Origin: Lepeophtheirus salmonis
Taxonomy: Eukaryota; Arthropoda; Copepoda; Siphonostomatoida; Caligidae
Direction of reading: 5' to 3'
NCBI RefSeq assembly: GCF_016086655.4
Contig: NC_052133.2
Coordinates: 45,500,383 to 45,564,382, forward strand
Length of the DNA stretch: 64,000 nucleotides
A program made the position numbers and the translations under genes. Under the pieces are notes generated by a model. It was not told the DNA's origin and ran no database searches. It saw only the letters and a list, made by a program, of their open reading frames with translations. This document shows, piece after piece, positions 12,061 to 25,599 of the stretch (position 1 is the stretch's first letter; each line of letters opens with the position of its first letter).

Positions 12061-13449
12061 ACTTTTTGATATATAAGGCAGTTCGAATAGACATGGATAA
12101 CGGTCTTTACAGCCTTTTTTGCAATTGACAACATGCAGGGAATATAGCATACACGTTTTCTTATCTTTTTACCCCACGTTTTTACTCTGAGAGATGTGGT
12201 TTTAAAGCAAAACTTGTTTTTTTGCTTTTTCAGCTGTCTTATGGTTTCATATTGAAACATCTTCTATAAAATAAACCGGGGTAGTATAGTAATTAAATGC
12301 TAGTACAAGTTTTGGGTCCCTACTCTGTATATATACTCATACATATACAATATTAGTAATATTTTGTCATTGATCCGAGTTATTAGGGATCGAGGAACAG
12401 AGAAACAAAGTCATCTTTAATAAAATGGATATACACTCATTTTCTATTACTTTTGATATGACGAGTTGAGCTTTAGCCACACACACTCGTTGCTAAAGTG
12501 TTATTTTTTCGATCAAGTTGTTATGCAGTCCTGAGATATTAAGTCTACGCCTTAGAATGAGGTATTGACAAACAAAAAGACAAACTTTTTATTAATACTT
12601 TATTATTGATTGTAGAGTTGCTCACAATTGAAAGAAAACAAATAAAAACATATTTTAATCTTCTTAACAGCAATATTAGTGACCAAATTTATAGCATTCT
12701 TTTAAAAAGCAGTCAGTCCTGATGAAGAACACATTGACAATCTATTAAATAATTCTTATAATAAAGTTATAGCTGATGAAGAGGTTACCACAGAAAAGAA
12801 TGGATAACATGTTTCATTGACTCCTGGAGCCAACTTTCACGTTGTTATTATGATACTTCGAAATTTTCAGTTTGACGAAAATCTCAAAGATGATAAGAGT
12901 GAAAAATATTATAAAGTAAAACCATTCATAGTCCATCTGAGCTAAAATTTCACAATATTTTTGTAATACAATTGTTAATCTCTACATGAAGGGCATGAGT
13001 TAGTTATTCACATAGATCATACGACTAAAATTGTATGCCTTCAATATGATTTTATCTAAAAAATTTCTTTGATCTTATAGATATTGCTATACCGTTTATA
13101 ACATTCAATATCCAAATAAATTATCACTTCTTGACTTCAAAGTTGTGATTGGCAAGAGCCTATTAAATATTATGAAATTAATATTATTAATATTATAAAA
13201 AAATGAATTAGAATTAGTATTAATATAATCAAAGAGATCAAGAATTGACTATTATTGTCTTTGATAGTAATTTCAATAAAGGTTAATTAATAATTTTCTT
13301 TTCAAGGATAAACATTACTTCTTAATTATATCTTTTAAATTATACATATACAAAACGTCGAACCAAAAAGAAAGAAAAAACACGTTTAAATACATAAAAA
13401 ATCTTTTTTGGGGGCCCTGTATAGAATTATCATCATACAATTCTTATAA
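12061..13449. other. AT-rich stretch upstream of a LINE
   Basis: No gene recognised. The segment 12700-13100 could be the worn 5' part of the LINE that follows, but I could not read reverse-transcriptase motifs in it. Around 12283-12340 there is a weak tRNA-like A-box (see rejected items). Confidence 0.35.
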
Positions 13450-15215
13450 AAGTGCCGTTATTTTGATAATACAAGGGGTGTCCGCCAGGAAGATCCACTG
13501 TCTGCAACAATTTTCATCATATTCTTAGACAAACTTATTCGTGATGTTCACTCGGAAGCCACGATAAAAGGACTTCAACTATCTGATAGAACTTTAAAAT
13601 GTCTGTGATATGCAGACAATCTAACTATGGTGTTTTCAGGAAGTCCTATCAAAACTTTACAATCAATTAAAACATTTATACGCATACTTAAAAGTTTTTC
13701 CGACAAATCTGGTCTTTTTGTGAATGATGAGAAAACCGAACTTTTATGTCCTTATGGCCCCCTAATATGCAAAGAGTGGCCACAATTTAGTTTTGGAAAA
13801 AACCTCAAATTATTAGGATTATGGGTTGGCCCCGATAGTATGTTGATGAATTATAAAGAAATCATCTCAAGGATAAAAATAGCTTTAAGCCACTATGCCT
13901 ACTTAAATTTATGCACATTGGATAGAATAAGAGTATAGAACACGTAAATTGTTCCCAAAATCACCCACTTGTTAGGAATATTTACATTCTGTCCAAACAT
14001 AGCTTCTGAGATTAAGGTAATTGAATATTCTTTCTATAAAATCTTAAGGAAGAAAAATATATCAACATAAAGAATGCACAGCCCAATAAAATATGGTGGA
14101 TTACGCTTGATATCATTTACTAAATTTTGGAAATGCATGAACTTCTATTGGATCAGGAAATTGTGGGAGACACAACACTTTTGGAGTCTCCAATTGAACT
14201 ATTTTCTAGTAACAAAAGGATTAAAATACACCGACTGCCCATACTCGAGCCTCTCCAATGTCTTTAAAAAACTTGTCGGATTCTCGGCTAGGCTGAAAGG
14301 ATCTTGTGATGGGTCTTGGGAAGTAATCAAAAAGCTTGAAGTCTCCTTGGGTTGTGAAATGCCTCTGAAAAAATGTATTAGTTACAATTGTACTAGTGAT
14401 TTTACTTTCGAAGTAGCCACAGATTTAAAAGAGTCATATGCTCTAATAAATCAGATGGTGTTTCCTTCTATAGGTCAGTCTTAGTACATTTTTTACAAGT
14501 ACAGCGACCAATATTTCCTTTTAGAATCAAGATCAGTATTTTCTCCACCTGGTACCTGAGAAGATGTCTAACACAATATTCACTTACGCCTTTCATTGCT
14601 TATTTAAGCCGTCCCAAAATTCTAAGAACTCCACACCAAAGCATCAAACCCATTAAAAATAAATATCTAATCGCTCCTGAGAAATAGTTTAAGTACAGAG
14701 TACTTTCGGGTACTCTTGAAACGGCTGGGAAATACTACAAAGACGCGTGAGCAAATTGTTTTTCTAGGGTTTAAGAAGAGAAAGAACCGACCACATACTC
14801 TGGGAATAAAGCAGATTAACAAAAATCAACAGCGGCGTGCAAATCATCATTGAAGAGGGATTTGCCCGCAAAAAATGATTTTTTATCAACAGCAAACGAC
14901 GGAAAAATCGACACTATAATTACAAAGGCACAGTATATAATATACAAATTGTGAACTATAAGAGACGATAACTTTGATGGCATTTTACCTATACTAAGAT
15001 AGTATTTGAGGACTTTGAATGGGATTATTTGTTAATTATTATTTTATTGTCATTAAGCTATTGACGGTTTTTGATGATTGAAAGGTAAATTTGTATTGTA
15101 GTACATGATAATATATTTTATTTGATAAATTATTATATCAATGTAATCTGTATTAGAAAATTGTTGAATAAAACCGAGTGCCCCAGTGGCCAACAAAAAA
15201 AATTATAAATAAATA
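13450..15215 (+). pseudogene. LINE reverse transcriptase, 5'-truncated
   Basis: The frame starting near 13456 reads RGVRQEDPLSATIFIIFLDK, the motif usually RGVRQGDPLS, then after a stop YADNLTMVFSG, where the catalytic Y/F-A-D-D has become YADN. The reading continues as VNDEKTEL and LKLLGLWVG (to 13938), the thumb region of APE-type LINEs. A second open stretch, 14074-14484, starts SPIKYGGLRLISF and represents the C-terminal part. Degraded sequence continues to about 15010. The element ends in AATAAAACC and an A-rich tail (about 15170-15215), as expected for target-primed integration. Stops and the lost aspartate make it inactive. It shares motif wording with the minus-strand LINE at 25600-28720, so the two may belong to one clade. 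Confidence 0.8.
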
Positions 15216-15289
15216 AAAATATATAAATGTCCAGAAAATAAAACAAAGAATATTTCTTGTTATGACTTGGTGTATGAAGTCTTAGAAAA

Positions 15290-15640
15290 TATGGTCGTTA
15301 TGTCACTAAAATCCTTATTCTGTAAGGACGTTACAATGGGTGAATCAAAAGAACTTAGTCTCAGTTCCAAGTTTATACAGATCTCTTTCTCCACCGTCGT
15401 AAGGACCAGGTTAATTTTTACGCATTGGTAGAATAGATTATTTGAGTTTTATAACTCTTCATGGTGAAAATATAAAATTAATGTCTGTAGCATCTGCCCA
15501 GGGATTCATTGTAAAAACTTCTAAGGGAATGAAATTCGAGAAGGATGGCCAAAATATTTACTTATGAAATATCACCTTTAGAATATCTGCCGTGTTTTAT
15601 ATACAAAAGTTATTATGCACAAAGTTCTAGTATGATACAT
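15290..15640. repeat. Unassigned dispersed repeat R, copy 1
   Basis: Aligns with 53375-53905 in two blocks. Bases 15318-15440 match 53395-53530, with the shared core GTAAGGACGTTA and then GTGAATC, TCAGT and TAGAATAGATTA/TAGTATAGATTA. Bases 15540-15620 match 53835-53900, with TATTTACTT.TGAAAT. The middle differs through indels. The coding remnant in copy 3 reads on the minus strand. I do not recognise the family. Confidence 0.6.
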
Positions 15641-16104
15641 ATTGATCTACAGAAGTAATCCATATATGTCAGATTAAATTGTTTCCCCTGTGGTATTTAT
15701 CAACCGCAGATGAATAAATATTTTTGTAATACTAAACTATCCCAAAAAGTATTAGTATTATGTCATAAAAGGAAGAATCGGAGATTTAAACTTTTGGCAG
15801 AGTATTGCACTAACTAAGATTATAAAAATGTTTCTTATTTCTGTAAATTTACACTTTATCGCCCGTAATTTTCAGATAATATGCAGTTCTTTAATTATCT
15901 CGCATTATAAACGATTTATTTGTATATTTCGCTATTCTAATCAATGTTTAGTGAATTTAATTATATGTTTTGCAAAGTCGTTGCTTAATTTTTTTTTTTT
16001 TTATTTCTTCCATTCTTATTTTTTTTATGTTAGGACTGAGGTGGGCAATGATAACTAAAAATTATAATTTTGTTGCTATAATTTTATATTATACAAGCAA
16101 CCTC
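15641..16104. other. AT-rich stretch
   Basis: No gene seen. The plus-strand open frame at 15828-16058 is Phe/Ile-rich, passes through a 15-base T run and is not convincing. Confidence 0.45.
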
Positions 16105-16460
16105 CTCAAAAAGTGATGTTCAGTTCTTTGACCGGTAGGTCCTTGTCTCGAAAAAAGAGTAGAAGGAAAAATCGATTATTTTGGAATCTGACAAGTATAG
16201 AAGGCATATTGTTTTTGACCAGACCGGAATGTCTGCCTCTAAAAAGTACTATTTACCTTTACTGTGTGTGACGGTGAACCATCTTATTGAAATACAACAT
16301 TCCCGTCTGGATCCAGTCCCTGAACCAAAGATCTGATTGCTTGACTTATTCAAGTTTTGGATCTCTGTTGGTCTGTGTTCCACTCGAAATAGAACAGTAA
16401 TCCAAATTATTTTGACTTGATGGATTGTGTCCACAGTTTGTCATCTGATGTGATGATTTA
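16105..16460 (-). pseudogene. Tc1/mariner transposase relic
   Basis: On the minus strand, about 16455-16420 reads ITSDDKLWT, matching the FSDEKLWTVD block with the first catalytic aspartate. After a deletion, about 16320-16250 reads LDPDGNVVFQ, a stop in place of the second glutamine, then DGSPSHT, the block with the second aspartate. The last part (16220-16180) fits the degraded RSFW-like segment before the third aspartate, which is not readable. The arrangement is that of D,D34D-type transposases. It cannot make an active protein. The 61-codon minus-strand frame 16249-16434 covers this in another frame. Confidence 0.6.
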
Positions 16461-16499
16461 TCAATTCTTTTAATGTTAGGATAAAAGAAATTAAGCTAC

Positions 16500-17020
16500 G
16501 AAATGCAGAATTTGAAAAGGTAGATGGCAGTTACTTGGATAAAAGATCATTGGGATTATACAGGAAATGAAAATGCTAATGTGCATGCAAAGAATGGTGG
16601 AATTGTGCTTGAAGAATTGAAAGTGGAAGTTCCCAAATGTGCAGTATTATTTGGGATTGATAAGTGCAGAAAGAACACATAAAAACTGGAATTGATATTT
16701 TTTTTAAAAAACGTGTCGACAAGTAAAATCATTTTTAGAAGATCATAGTTCGGAATGCAAAATTTTAAAAAGCAGGAGAGCATCTATAACAATTGAAATT
16801 CCCTTAAGGAAGCATCTAAAGAACATGGGAATGTTTGAAGATGCATCATGCAGACTATGTGTAGATACAACGGAGACTCCAATTATTTTATGGACAGAGT
16901 GTGATGCCTCGGACAGTATAAAAGGAGGAATATGGACAACTAGGCGGAATAAAAAAGAAATCTTTATTTCTATTCAAACCGTTAAGAAAACTGGCTATTT
17001 TAATGACGTTTTTTAAATTG
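16500..17020 (+). pseudogene. LINE RNase H and C-terminal zinc-knuckle relic
   Basis: Starting near 16525 the frame reads VTWIKDHWDYTGNENANVHA, which matches the end of a LINE RNase H domain (usually W.PGH.GI.GNE.AD..A) and is followed by a worn linker. From 16740 a second reading gives HSSECKILKSRRASITIEI, and from 16825 MGMFEDASCRLCVDTTETPI, the C-terminal CxxC knuckle of RNase H-bearing LINEs (R1/Jockey/I-like). The region after 17016 is non-coding. The reverse transcriptase that should precede it is absent: the 5' neighbour is an unrelated transposon. It is a 5'-truncated, frameshifted fragment. Confidence 0.65.
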
Positions 17021-20000
17021 CTAATTTATTTTTATAGACTGTTTTAGAGTTAATCAATAATTTTTCTAATAAACGGGATTTATTTCATATAAATGTATAC
17101 AAGACAAGACAAAAAGTAAAAATTGGATCATTGGAGACGTTTTCTTGCAACTGCCACGTTGTTGCTGTTGATTTATCATCGCTCTCTTCACCATCATTGC
17201 AACTACCATCATAAAGTATTTAATAGTACAGTATTGATTAAAGCACAATTCTTATCCTTAACCATTATCTCAAACTTTGTCTGGGACTCTAATATTTATT
17301 TTCCAAAAAATAAGTTTGTTACACAAAGAAATTTTTTCCATCACAAGGAGTGATTCAAGGGAGATCATGTTTAAAATTAGCTTATAATCTTTTTAAAAAT
17401 TGTGTACGATTTTTTTCCCTTACAAGTCAAATGCTATAATATGTTATTAAAAGGTTGAAAAGATCATGAACAAAGTTACACAAATTATAATTAAATAAAA
17501 ACTTTAAGATATAATTTGTCTAGATCAAGAGACGTACGTCGTGTGTTATTCATCAATTTAATTTATTTTTGTTGTTTAGTGCGGTCCTGAAGTTGATGGT
17601 TTAAAATAAATTATTTATGGATTTATCTTTGTGAAACTGAAAGGAGATACAACTGTAGAGTAAATTTTTGTGGTCATACATATAATGGTATCAAAAACTG
17701 TAGAGGCAATTAATAATAAAGCTTTGCTTTAAAGTAAGAATCTCTAAATATTATTAGTTCTAAAAAGCGTTAATGCTGTTTTGAGCCAAATTAAGTATGC
17801 CCCAAAATTTTAGTATGTATAATGATGGATTTCATATTCGCAAGTGTCTAAAAGGAAACACTAAGGTTCAATGGTCTCTCCCTTTGAATCTAAACTATCT
17901 AAACTATTTTGATTATTTTTTACCGTTCATCATACAATGAGAGTATCTTTCAAATTCAGTTGTGGAGTCTTCTCCAACAATAATGGTCGTACTTTGTCAT
18001 CGTTGATGCTACAAATTATTAAAGCAGCTAACCAATCTTCTTACTTCATTTCAAAAATGTCTGCCTCTTCTGCTTTTTTCTTTCAAGCAATAGTAAAATT
18101 CATCGAATATTTCGTACATCCTTGTCTTCAAGTTGCTGCTTATTGTATTTTTCTTTAGATATTCTGTAATACCTTCATTTATTTGTGTTTGCAGAAACTT
18201 TTTTGGAAAAATTCAGATCTGCAACATGTCTATAATATTTTTCATCATTTAAGTTAATTTAACAAAAATTTCAATGTTTCTAAACATTTAAGCAAATCTG
18301 AATAATTAATTTCATCTTCGATTCGATTGCGTGGTTTGATTTGAACTCTTGATTAGTCTTTATATTTTGTCTCTTTTACTCCAAACATTGATGTAGTTCG
18401 CACTCAATGTCTATTAATTTAATTTTTAGATGAATGGCTTTATCCATTTCCGCTTCCATCTCTGGCTATAATTCATCCGTTAATAGTAAAAATATCCTCC
18501 ATTTTATTATTTAATTTGTCAACAACTTCTCTTATTGTCTCCCTGCTCCTTTTGATATTGAAGTTATTCGGAGTCTTCTCCATTAATAAATCAATCACAT
18601 ATTATATTTGTGCATCTCTAAACCTCTGCCAACTGCCCAGGCCACGTGGAAAACATATTCTTTCAGACCTTGTACATGTATATATGCATAAAATAATAAC
18701 TATAGGAAATTATCAAACCTATGAAGACAATAAAACATCTTTTGGAAATAGATAAAATTAAATAAGACATTCCTTCAAAAAGTATCCGAAGTATAAAATT
18801 TTGGGTTCTTGGGTTTTAGTATAGAAAATGTATATAATCTTGGGGTTTTCTAACTAAATAGGCTAATAATGAACAATTACTCATTTATTCCATTTTCTAT
18901 TTGATTTAAGCGAATATATAAGTGGATATACTATTGTGCTATATATTATATACACGGTCAAAATGGAATTTTCAAAACATTAAGCGATTGTAAAAGCAAA
19001 CCTATTTTACAATTTCTACAGTATGAGCTGCAAAAAGTATTCAACCTTGATATTGAACTTGAGTCTTCCTATGCTGGACGTAAACGAGCCATTAAACTTC
19101 AACCATATATCAAACACGAGCGATGAATTTTTCTAGACGTCAGGACTTTTAGCAATTAGACAATTGTGGAGTGAGATCACAGATGCCACGCCAACGACCT
19201 TCTTGCAAAATGAAGAAAAAAAATAATTAATCAAGCTGCATTATAAAACGCCCCCAATCCCGTGCTTCATGGCCTTAGAAACCATATCTATTCCAAGTCT
19301 CTACATGTAAGCCATTGAAAGACAAATTGTGGGTTCCCTGGCTAATTTTATTTGTAAAAGCTTCCTTCGATTAAGTTCTTAACCGTGGGAAGAAGTACTC
19401 AAAAACTAAAAAAAAAATATTTGGACTCAAAAGAAAAGGGGTTTCACTTCAGGATGACAACTTAAACCCGTTTTACGAACAAGTCTAGACTTCAAGACAT
19501 CTGTTTTGGGATTGGCCAAAAGTGGTTCATTTAGTGCACATGCCAACTGAGTTACAGGGGAATCCGTAATAGGGATCGGGGATTGGCTTGTAATGTCACT
19601 GCCTACGCATAAATTTCACTTTAAAATAGAGTACTTAGTCGCTAAAGTGTTATTTATTCTTTACGCAGCAAGAATTAAGAACTCTTACATACCAATTGTT
19701 CAGGACAAAATCCTCTTAAGATCCCACAAAGTCTTGGAGAGGTACAATATGTATGGAAATGGAATTGTCCTACAGTTCTGTTTTTAAATTAATTATTTAG
19801 TAGATATTTGTTCTAATCTTATTATCTTTTTTCATTTAACCATAATTATTTTTTTGATTGAACCATGTCCAAGAAAAGATTCTCATTTTTATAATTTTTT
19901 CCCCATTGTCATTTCCCAGGGAGCTTAAAAACACGGCACCCTCCATGGGTAACAGAAACTGTAATTTAATGCAGCAATTCGCATTTTATATACCTATGGA

Positions 20001-22049
20001 GGTGGGATACATTTCAATTTCACATTTTATTCATTTTGTATACAACAATAAAGGCACATTAATAAAAAATTAATGAATAACCAATTTTGTTTATAGTTTT
20101 AAATATTTCATTTCACAATATCAAAAGTTAATTATTAGTCATGCAGATGATCATGGTAACGAGGTCATTTATATGAAATTAATTAAATGATAATAATAGA
20201 AAGGATATCTTAATTTTTCGAATAGATTGTTGACAAAATACAAGAATATCAATTCTAATTAATACTATGTTCCACGTAATATATGATCAATTTTTTAAAG
20301 TTATTGAAATCAATTTAAACTAGAAATTATTTAACCAATATAAAAAATGTACCTTTAATTTCAAACTTTCGATATCAATAATAATATTACTTTTTAATAA
20401 GATGGGATCATAATTGTCGTTATTACATTTCGAAATAAATAAATTAAAATTGGTAATACTAATTTTCAGTGTATTTGAAGTATAAAATATATAAGTTGAT
20501 TGAAGAATACTTTTTTGCATTTAATCCAAAAATCATTTTACTTTTTCTAATCAGATAATTATAATATTAGTACTTCAAAAATATCCTATACTCCAATCTA
20601 TTTGTAGCTAGATAAAACACAATAGTAAAAATATTAAACTAATTTATCGGGAATTCTTTGAAAGGAAAGCAAGAACGTTGCTCGGACAAAACATCGAGCG
20701 AACAAGATATAGAACACTTTAATGAAAATTAAACTTGAAGGCGTGTTCGGGTGTAATCCATGATAAGACCAAGGCCAACAACTACATGTTTTGAATCTCT
20801 TGTCGATGTTGATCCTGGTTTTAACGCCCTCAGTCATGTCATTTACCTAACCCTTTTATGAATACACCACGGGTATTTTTTTTTTGGCGTCCGTTCCTGT
20901 TTTCAAATTGGTTATAATCCAGTTAACTTGTTTGATGGATTGAGACTTGTCCCGTAAGATTCAAGCAATAAAGTCTTGATTAATGTTACTTCATTCTTAT
21001 GATCGAATAAGAGAACTTTTTAATACATTAATCAGTTTGAACTTCATCATACCCACTGATGTTTTTCTATTTGCATTTTTTTCTTCTATATAATGTATCT
21101 GTTTCGAAATAATTCCATTTTAGTTATCTGCTCAATATTTTGTCCATTCTACGTTTTGTACGCTCGACGTTATTTTTTTTTTCCTACAGGATTTACTGAG
21201 GAAGCTACTCACGTATAAATTGAGGAACTCATGTTTATGATAAGTAGACTACACATACCTCTTAAGACATTAGCAGTATTAAGCCAGTAATATGACATCC
21301 CATGGGCCCTAAAAGTGATCCACTATAACACTGATATCTTGGCAAAAGCGATCAAAATTGTTTTTTTACTGAACTGTCCACAATTCTCTAGAATATAGTC
21401 TGAATGAGCCCGGACTAATGACACTTTCACTTACCTAAATGAATTTTCAATTAAATCATCAACCTCCTGGTGAAGAAATATACTATATTTAATAAACCAG
21501 GTCTGACTTCGAAAATACTCCTCCATTTTTTAAGTCAGCATGCATAAATAATCAACACTAAGTTTTCAATCATTGTGTTTCTTCTTTAATTTAGACCAGT
21601 ATATAATATAATAATAAATATTACAAGAAGTTTGGGAGCCCTGACAATTTGGAGAATATCTGTTAAAAGTGACACTTAGCCATCATGAATCTGTATTAAA
21701 TTAACAGCAAGTAGCAACAAGAAGAAGAGGAAGGAAATATAAAAAATCTCACTAATTATCTAGCAAGAACATAGTAAGTAGTTACATCGTTGTCAATCCT
21801 CAATTCAACTTACCAAGCCCGAAACCATGACTGGATCAAAGTTTTTTTGTCCAGTCATTTTGTAAACTTTTTTTCTCCTGAGGCATCTTTTTTATAAGCG
21901 AAAGAGATTTATGAATTATGCCTTCAGCATTCCTTGATATATTGCATTGATTTAGCAAATGAAGTTTGGACAAAAATGCTCCTTCGTTCGTCGTTCCACC
22001 ACTTGGCCTTAGCTTCAGTCCTTTAGTAAAATCTTGACTTGTTTGTAAA
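17021..22049. other. Low-information stretch with two coding-like patches
   Basis: Mostly AT-rich filler. Two patches look like worn coding sequence. On the minus strand, 18130-17930 reads EDWLAALIICSINDDKVRP then LLLEKTPQLN with few stops, and 18560-18440 gives another coding-like block; a retroelement gag is possible but not shown. On the plus strand, 19470-19787 reads FKTSVLGLAKSGSFSAHAN, a stop, then VTGESVIGIGDWLVMSLP and onwards. Neither is recognised. Minus-strand frame 20634-20837 is also unassigned. A 9-bp perfect stem (21827-21835 with 21850-21858) is present. Confidence 0.3.
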
Positions 22050-22290
22050 AATAAAAGACGCTCCTAATATATTCTCAACCATTTTTGACGTGTATCAGTC
22101 AATGGATTTACGTTTGGATCTGAATGTTCCTGCACATCTCTAAGATCAAGACATTCTGTTGATGAAGGATCCATCTGTTCACGACTAATACCAACACTCT
22201 AAGCTTGCTTTATCATTTCATAACAAATCCTCAATGATACTCTCCATATTTCATGAGGAGCTGTAGATAAAATAGTATTTTCTTATACGA
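22050..22290 (-). repeat. Unassigned dispersed repeat R, copy 2
   Basis: Bases 22079-22230 align with 53634-53800. The identical string TTTTTGACGTGTATCAGT is followed in both by AATGGATT, CGTTTGGATCTG, ATGTTCC, ACTAATAC and GCTTGCTTTATCAT. On the minus strand both copies can be read as MIKQA...DP...NP.TDTRQKW, but this copy is broken by a stop. The right part (22230-22290) aligns more weakly with 53850-53905. Confidence 0.65.
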
Positions 22291-23344
22291 ACAAAAACCA
22301 CCAAGAACCAAAAGGATCAATCAAAAGACATTACACAATACAATTAGAATCATCTTTTTGAGTAAAAGGCATTGGAGAAGTATTATTATTATAATTACTA
22401 AATATTTAATATATTTAGGAATCGTACGATTTTCTAACTGAATGGAATTCAAAATCAATTAGAGTAATTGCATATAAAATGGACAATAATATTGTTAATA
22501 CAACTTAATGGCTGTCCTAACTTCATGTGAAGGCATTAACCGCTTTATCATTATTTAATCCAATTAATGAGAAAGTTTGAAAGAGAAAGTCATTTTAGCA
22601 TCCATGGAACTTTCTCGAAATAAATGGTATTCTATCCGAACTTAAGATTTTTTGTACCATAACTAACATTAAATATTTTTTTTATGATGAATGATATTTG
22701 TCAAAAGTCATATATCCACGAAATTAATCAACGCACGATCTAACAACATAATGTTAGATTGAGGTTTTTTTTCTACTAAATATAAAAATGACTATTATGA
22801 ATAATATATTGTTGTTCTATTTACTTAATAGAACAACTTTGTAAGCATATATATGATGAACAAACATGAAAAATATAATAAATGTTGCTTTGAAATTGAG
22901 TATACAACCAGTCTAAAGGCAGAGCTAGTTTTAACATAGCCGGGTCTGAGAGAAAGATTAACACTGGCACCTTTTTTTCCCCTTTCAAATCATGATTTCA
23001 CTTTTTTTGACAATTTTTCTAAGAATAGGTCAATTCTTAATTACTTTTTTATGTTAATGTTTCATATACGTTATTGAATGACTTTTTTAGAAAAAACTTT
23101 TTTATACTTTTTAAAATTACCATTTTTTTAAAAAAGTCAATTCATTTTTAATGGATCTTTTTTTTTTAATTTTTTCAGTATATAGGGGTGATTTTATCTA
23201 CTGGTATCTAGATTGTATCTTTTTCAATTTTTCAAGAGTTAAAAAAAACCACAGAGTATAATTTAAGCCAAAGGTTTTGTGAGAATATTTATTTTACAAA
23301 ATCCACTGAAAATAGGACCTGGCATAACTTTTATTGAACATGTG
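22291..23344. other. AT-rich stretch
   Basis: No gene or recognised element. An 8-bp perfect stem around 22739-22760 (ATCTAACA / TGTTAGAT) is the only structure noticed. Confidence 0.45.
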
Positions 23345-24050
23345 CGACCTCAACTTTAATCATTACTTCAATGTGATAAATCTAAATGTCTTGACTATGT
23401 AGTCATACTCTACCTTGTTCCCCTCCTGATTCTTAGAAGCAAATACGGACTGGATACTCCTTTGAGGAGTAGCACACACCCTCTCTTACAGACTCGCCTT
23501 GATAGAGTAGTCCAAGGTATTCGCGTATGGAGAGGAGGGCGGACAAATTTTGAAGTCATAAATGTTTTTCTCTGGCCCAAGGTAGTACTTTCTTATTCGA
23601 AACTTTATCCTAAGAATTCGCAATGAGCTGCTCTTTCCATGCAGATTTGGCATGGGTTGTCCACAACGCCCATGACCAGGTTTTCAACAGAAATGAGCAA
23701 AACTTTGCGTAAATTTTTGCTGTCCTTCAGAAAATTTATAATATTCATCGCTCTTTCCAACTGTCTTAGCAATGTTCAGAGATAAGACGCCTTGTTGTCC
23801 TCCTCTATGATTTGGCACCAATTTAATTCTGGATTGAAAATAACAAAATGTGTAATATTACGTGCATTGACTTCAAGAGAATAACTTCTTTCGTGCAATT
23901 CCTCCACTGAGCTATGTGGAGTCATATTTTGATGATATCTATATGGTAACAGTTTGAACACGATCACTGTCTTTTCCACAAATTTACTTAATTGAGCGTG
24001 TTTGGAGAAGTGTAAGGATGTTTTTGGCAATTTGTATAGATTATTACATT
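23345..24050 (-). pseudogene. Tc1/mariner transposase relic, family B copy 1
   Basis: On the minus strand 23790-23700 reads LRQLERAMNIINFLKDSKN, then VVDN near 23640, then RPPSSPYANTLDYSI near 23560, where the third catalytic aspartate of SPDANPLDY has become tyrosine. This is followed by ERVCATPQRS (about 23480) and VEYDYIVKTFR (about 23420-23390). The same blocks occur in copy 2 at 32200-32960 on the plus strand, and the DNA around TGCT.AGACAGTTGGAAAGAG is nearly identical. The open frame at 24030-23776 (84 codons, containing ERSYSLEVNARNITHFVI) lies where the DNA-binding half should be, but I cannot confirm it. The segment with the first two aspartates is deleted, so the protein is inactive. 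Confidence 0.65.
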
Positions 24051-25599
24051 TAAAATGGCGTTGTTAGTAAGCTACAATTAATGCTTTTTAAGTACTATTT
24101 TGTTCAAAAGAGTATTTTGTTTCAACAGATTTTATTCTAAAGCAATATTGGTTTAGTTTTCATTTCATTCAGAAATTTCAAAAATTTATACCAATTCTGT
24201 GAAAAAAAGGAAATAAAAAATACAGATATGCGTTAAATTTTAAACTTTATTTTAAATATATTAGCCTTGAGAGATTTTTTGACTTAATAATTATTGAAAA
24301 GAAAGAAATTTGCTTTTGAATTAAACTTACTAGAAAGCAAAACCTCATTTGCAAATCAAATACCATTTATTTACACTTCAATAGAATTCATTCTTATGAA
24401 CCACAAATGAAAAGTCAAGATGTATTACCTATCAATACAAGCCCCTTATAATAAATGATTTTTTAGCTTTAAGTTACATCTTCTCATAATTGGATTATCT
24501 CCTGAAGAGTAAAAATCCCTTTTTTTAAAAATTAGCAAACAACTTTATAGGGAATTGAATTATTTATAAGTAGGTTAGTGATTTTTTCTTTCACAAAGTA
24601 TTATCAAACTTCTGAAAAGACGTGATTAACTTTCAAACAAAATGCCTAAAATTTTGTGATTTCTTAACCTTTAAATTACATTTTCTAATAATTGGATCAT
24701 TAAATATCAAATATAAGTACAAATTTAAAGTTGTCATATGATTTTGTAAAGAAAAGCCATTCTTCTATATGGATTATTTATTTTGTTCTTACTTAAAAGT
24801 TTGCTGAAATCTTTAATGAGGTAAAATAAATAAAATAGAAAGTTCAAATCGAAATTTCTAAAAACTAGATTCTATTAAACTCTCAATTGGTGCGTTAAGT
24901 ACTACTAAATACTATTTAAAATATATTTCTTGTGAACTAGTCTAGTAATTTTAAATTTAGAAATAGATTCATTGTCATCCTGAAATCCCAAGTGTAATTT
25001 GGACTATGAATTAAATTTGGTTAATAAGTGAATGAAAAAAAGAATTAACTGTTATTTTTTATATTCCTATCGTTTTTTGTTAAAATCCGCTTTAATATAT
25101 CTGAATTTTGTATTTCAATGTTCCCTTGTGATTTTACTACGGAGAAAAGGACAAAAATATACAAATTTATTTTTCTCATATTTTTTATTTTTCTTATAAC
25201 ATGTAAATTCGAGGAATAATATTTTAATGGACCACGCATTCCTTCTTCTCTTTCTCTTTTATGACCAACTACGGGTGATAATTTTTAAAGTAAAATAGTT
25301 ATCAAATGAAAGAGTGAATTTAATTAAAACAATCGTTTAATCAATTTCTTTACACTCTGTCCATGAACTGTATAATTATAAAGCCTTAGATTTATCAAAA
25401 TATTTTTTTATTCTTGATTTATTTTGATAAAGCCTTGTTTAGGATTTGTTTATACAAATATAATTTTCTTAATCAAATTTTAGTAAATATTTTTAACTCC
25501 TTCCTTTGAAGTCGTTCCTCGATTTTTCCTTTTGACTTCTTTGATTTTGTTTTTTTAGTCAAAACCAAATCAAAGACAAATAAAATTACAAAAATCAAT
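24051..25599. other. AT-rich stretch
   Basis: No gene recognised. The minus-strand frame 25045-25239 is of biased composition and not supported. Confidence 0.45.

Noticed and set aside
12283..12345. tRNA-like A-box (TAGTATAGTAATTAAATG) followed by TTGGGTCCC
   Set aside because: The B-box does not fit, the anticodon arm is missing, and no second copy was found in the window.
22738..22761. 8-bp hairpin ATCTAACA/TGTTAGAT
   Set aside because: Stems of this length are expected by chance in AT-rich DNA and nothing around it supports a function.
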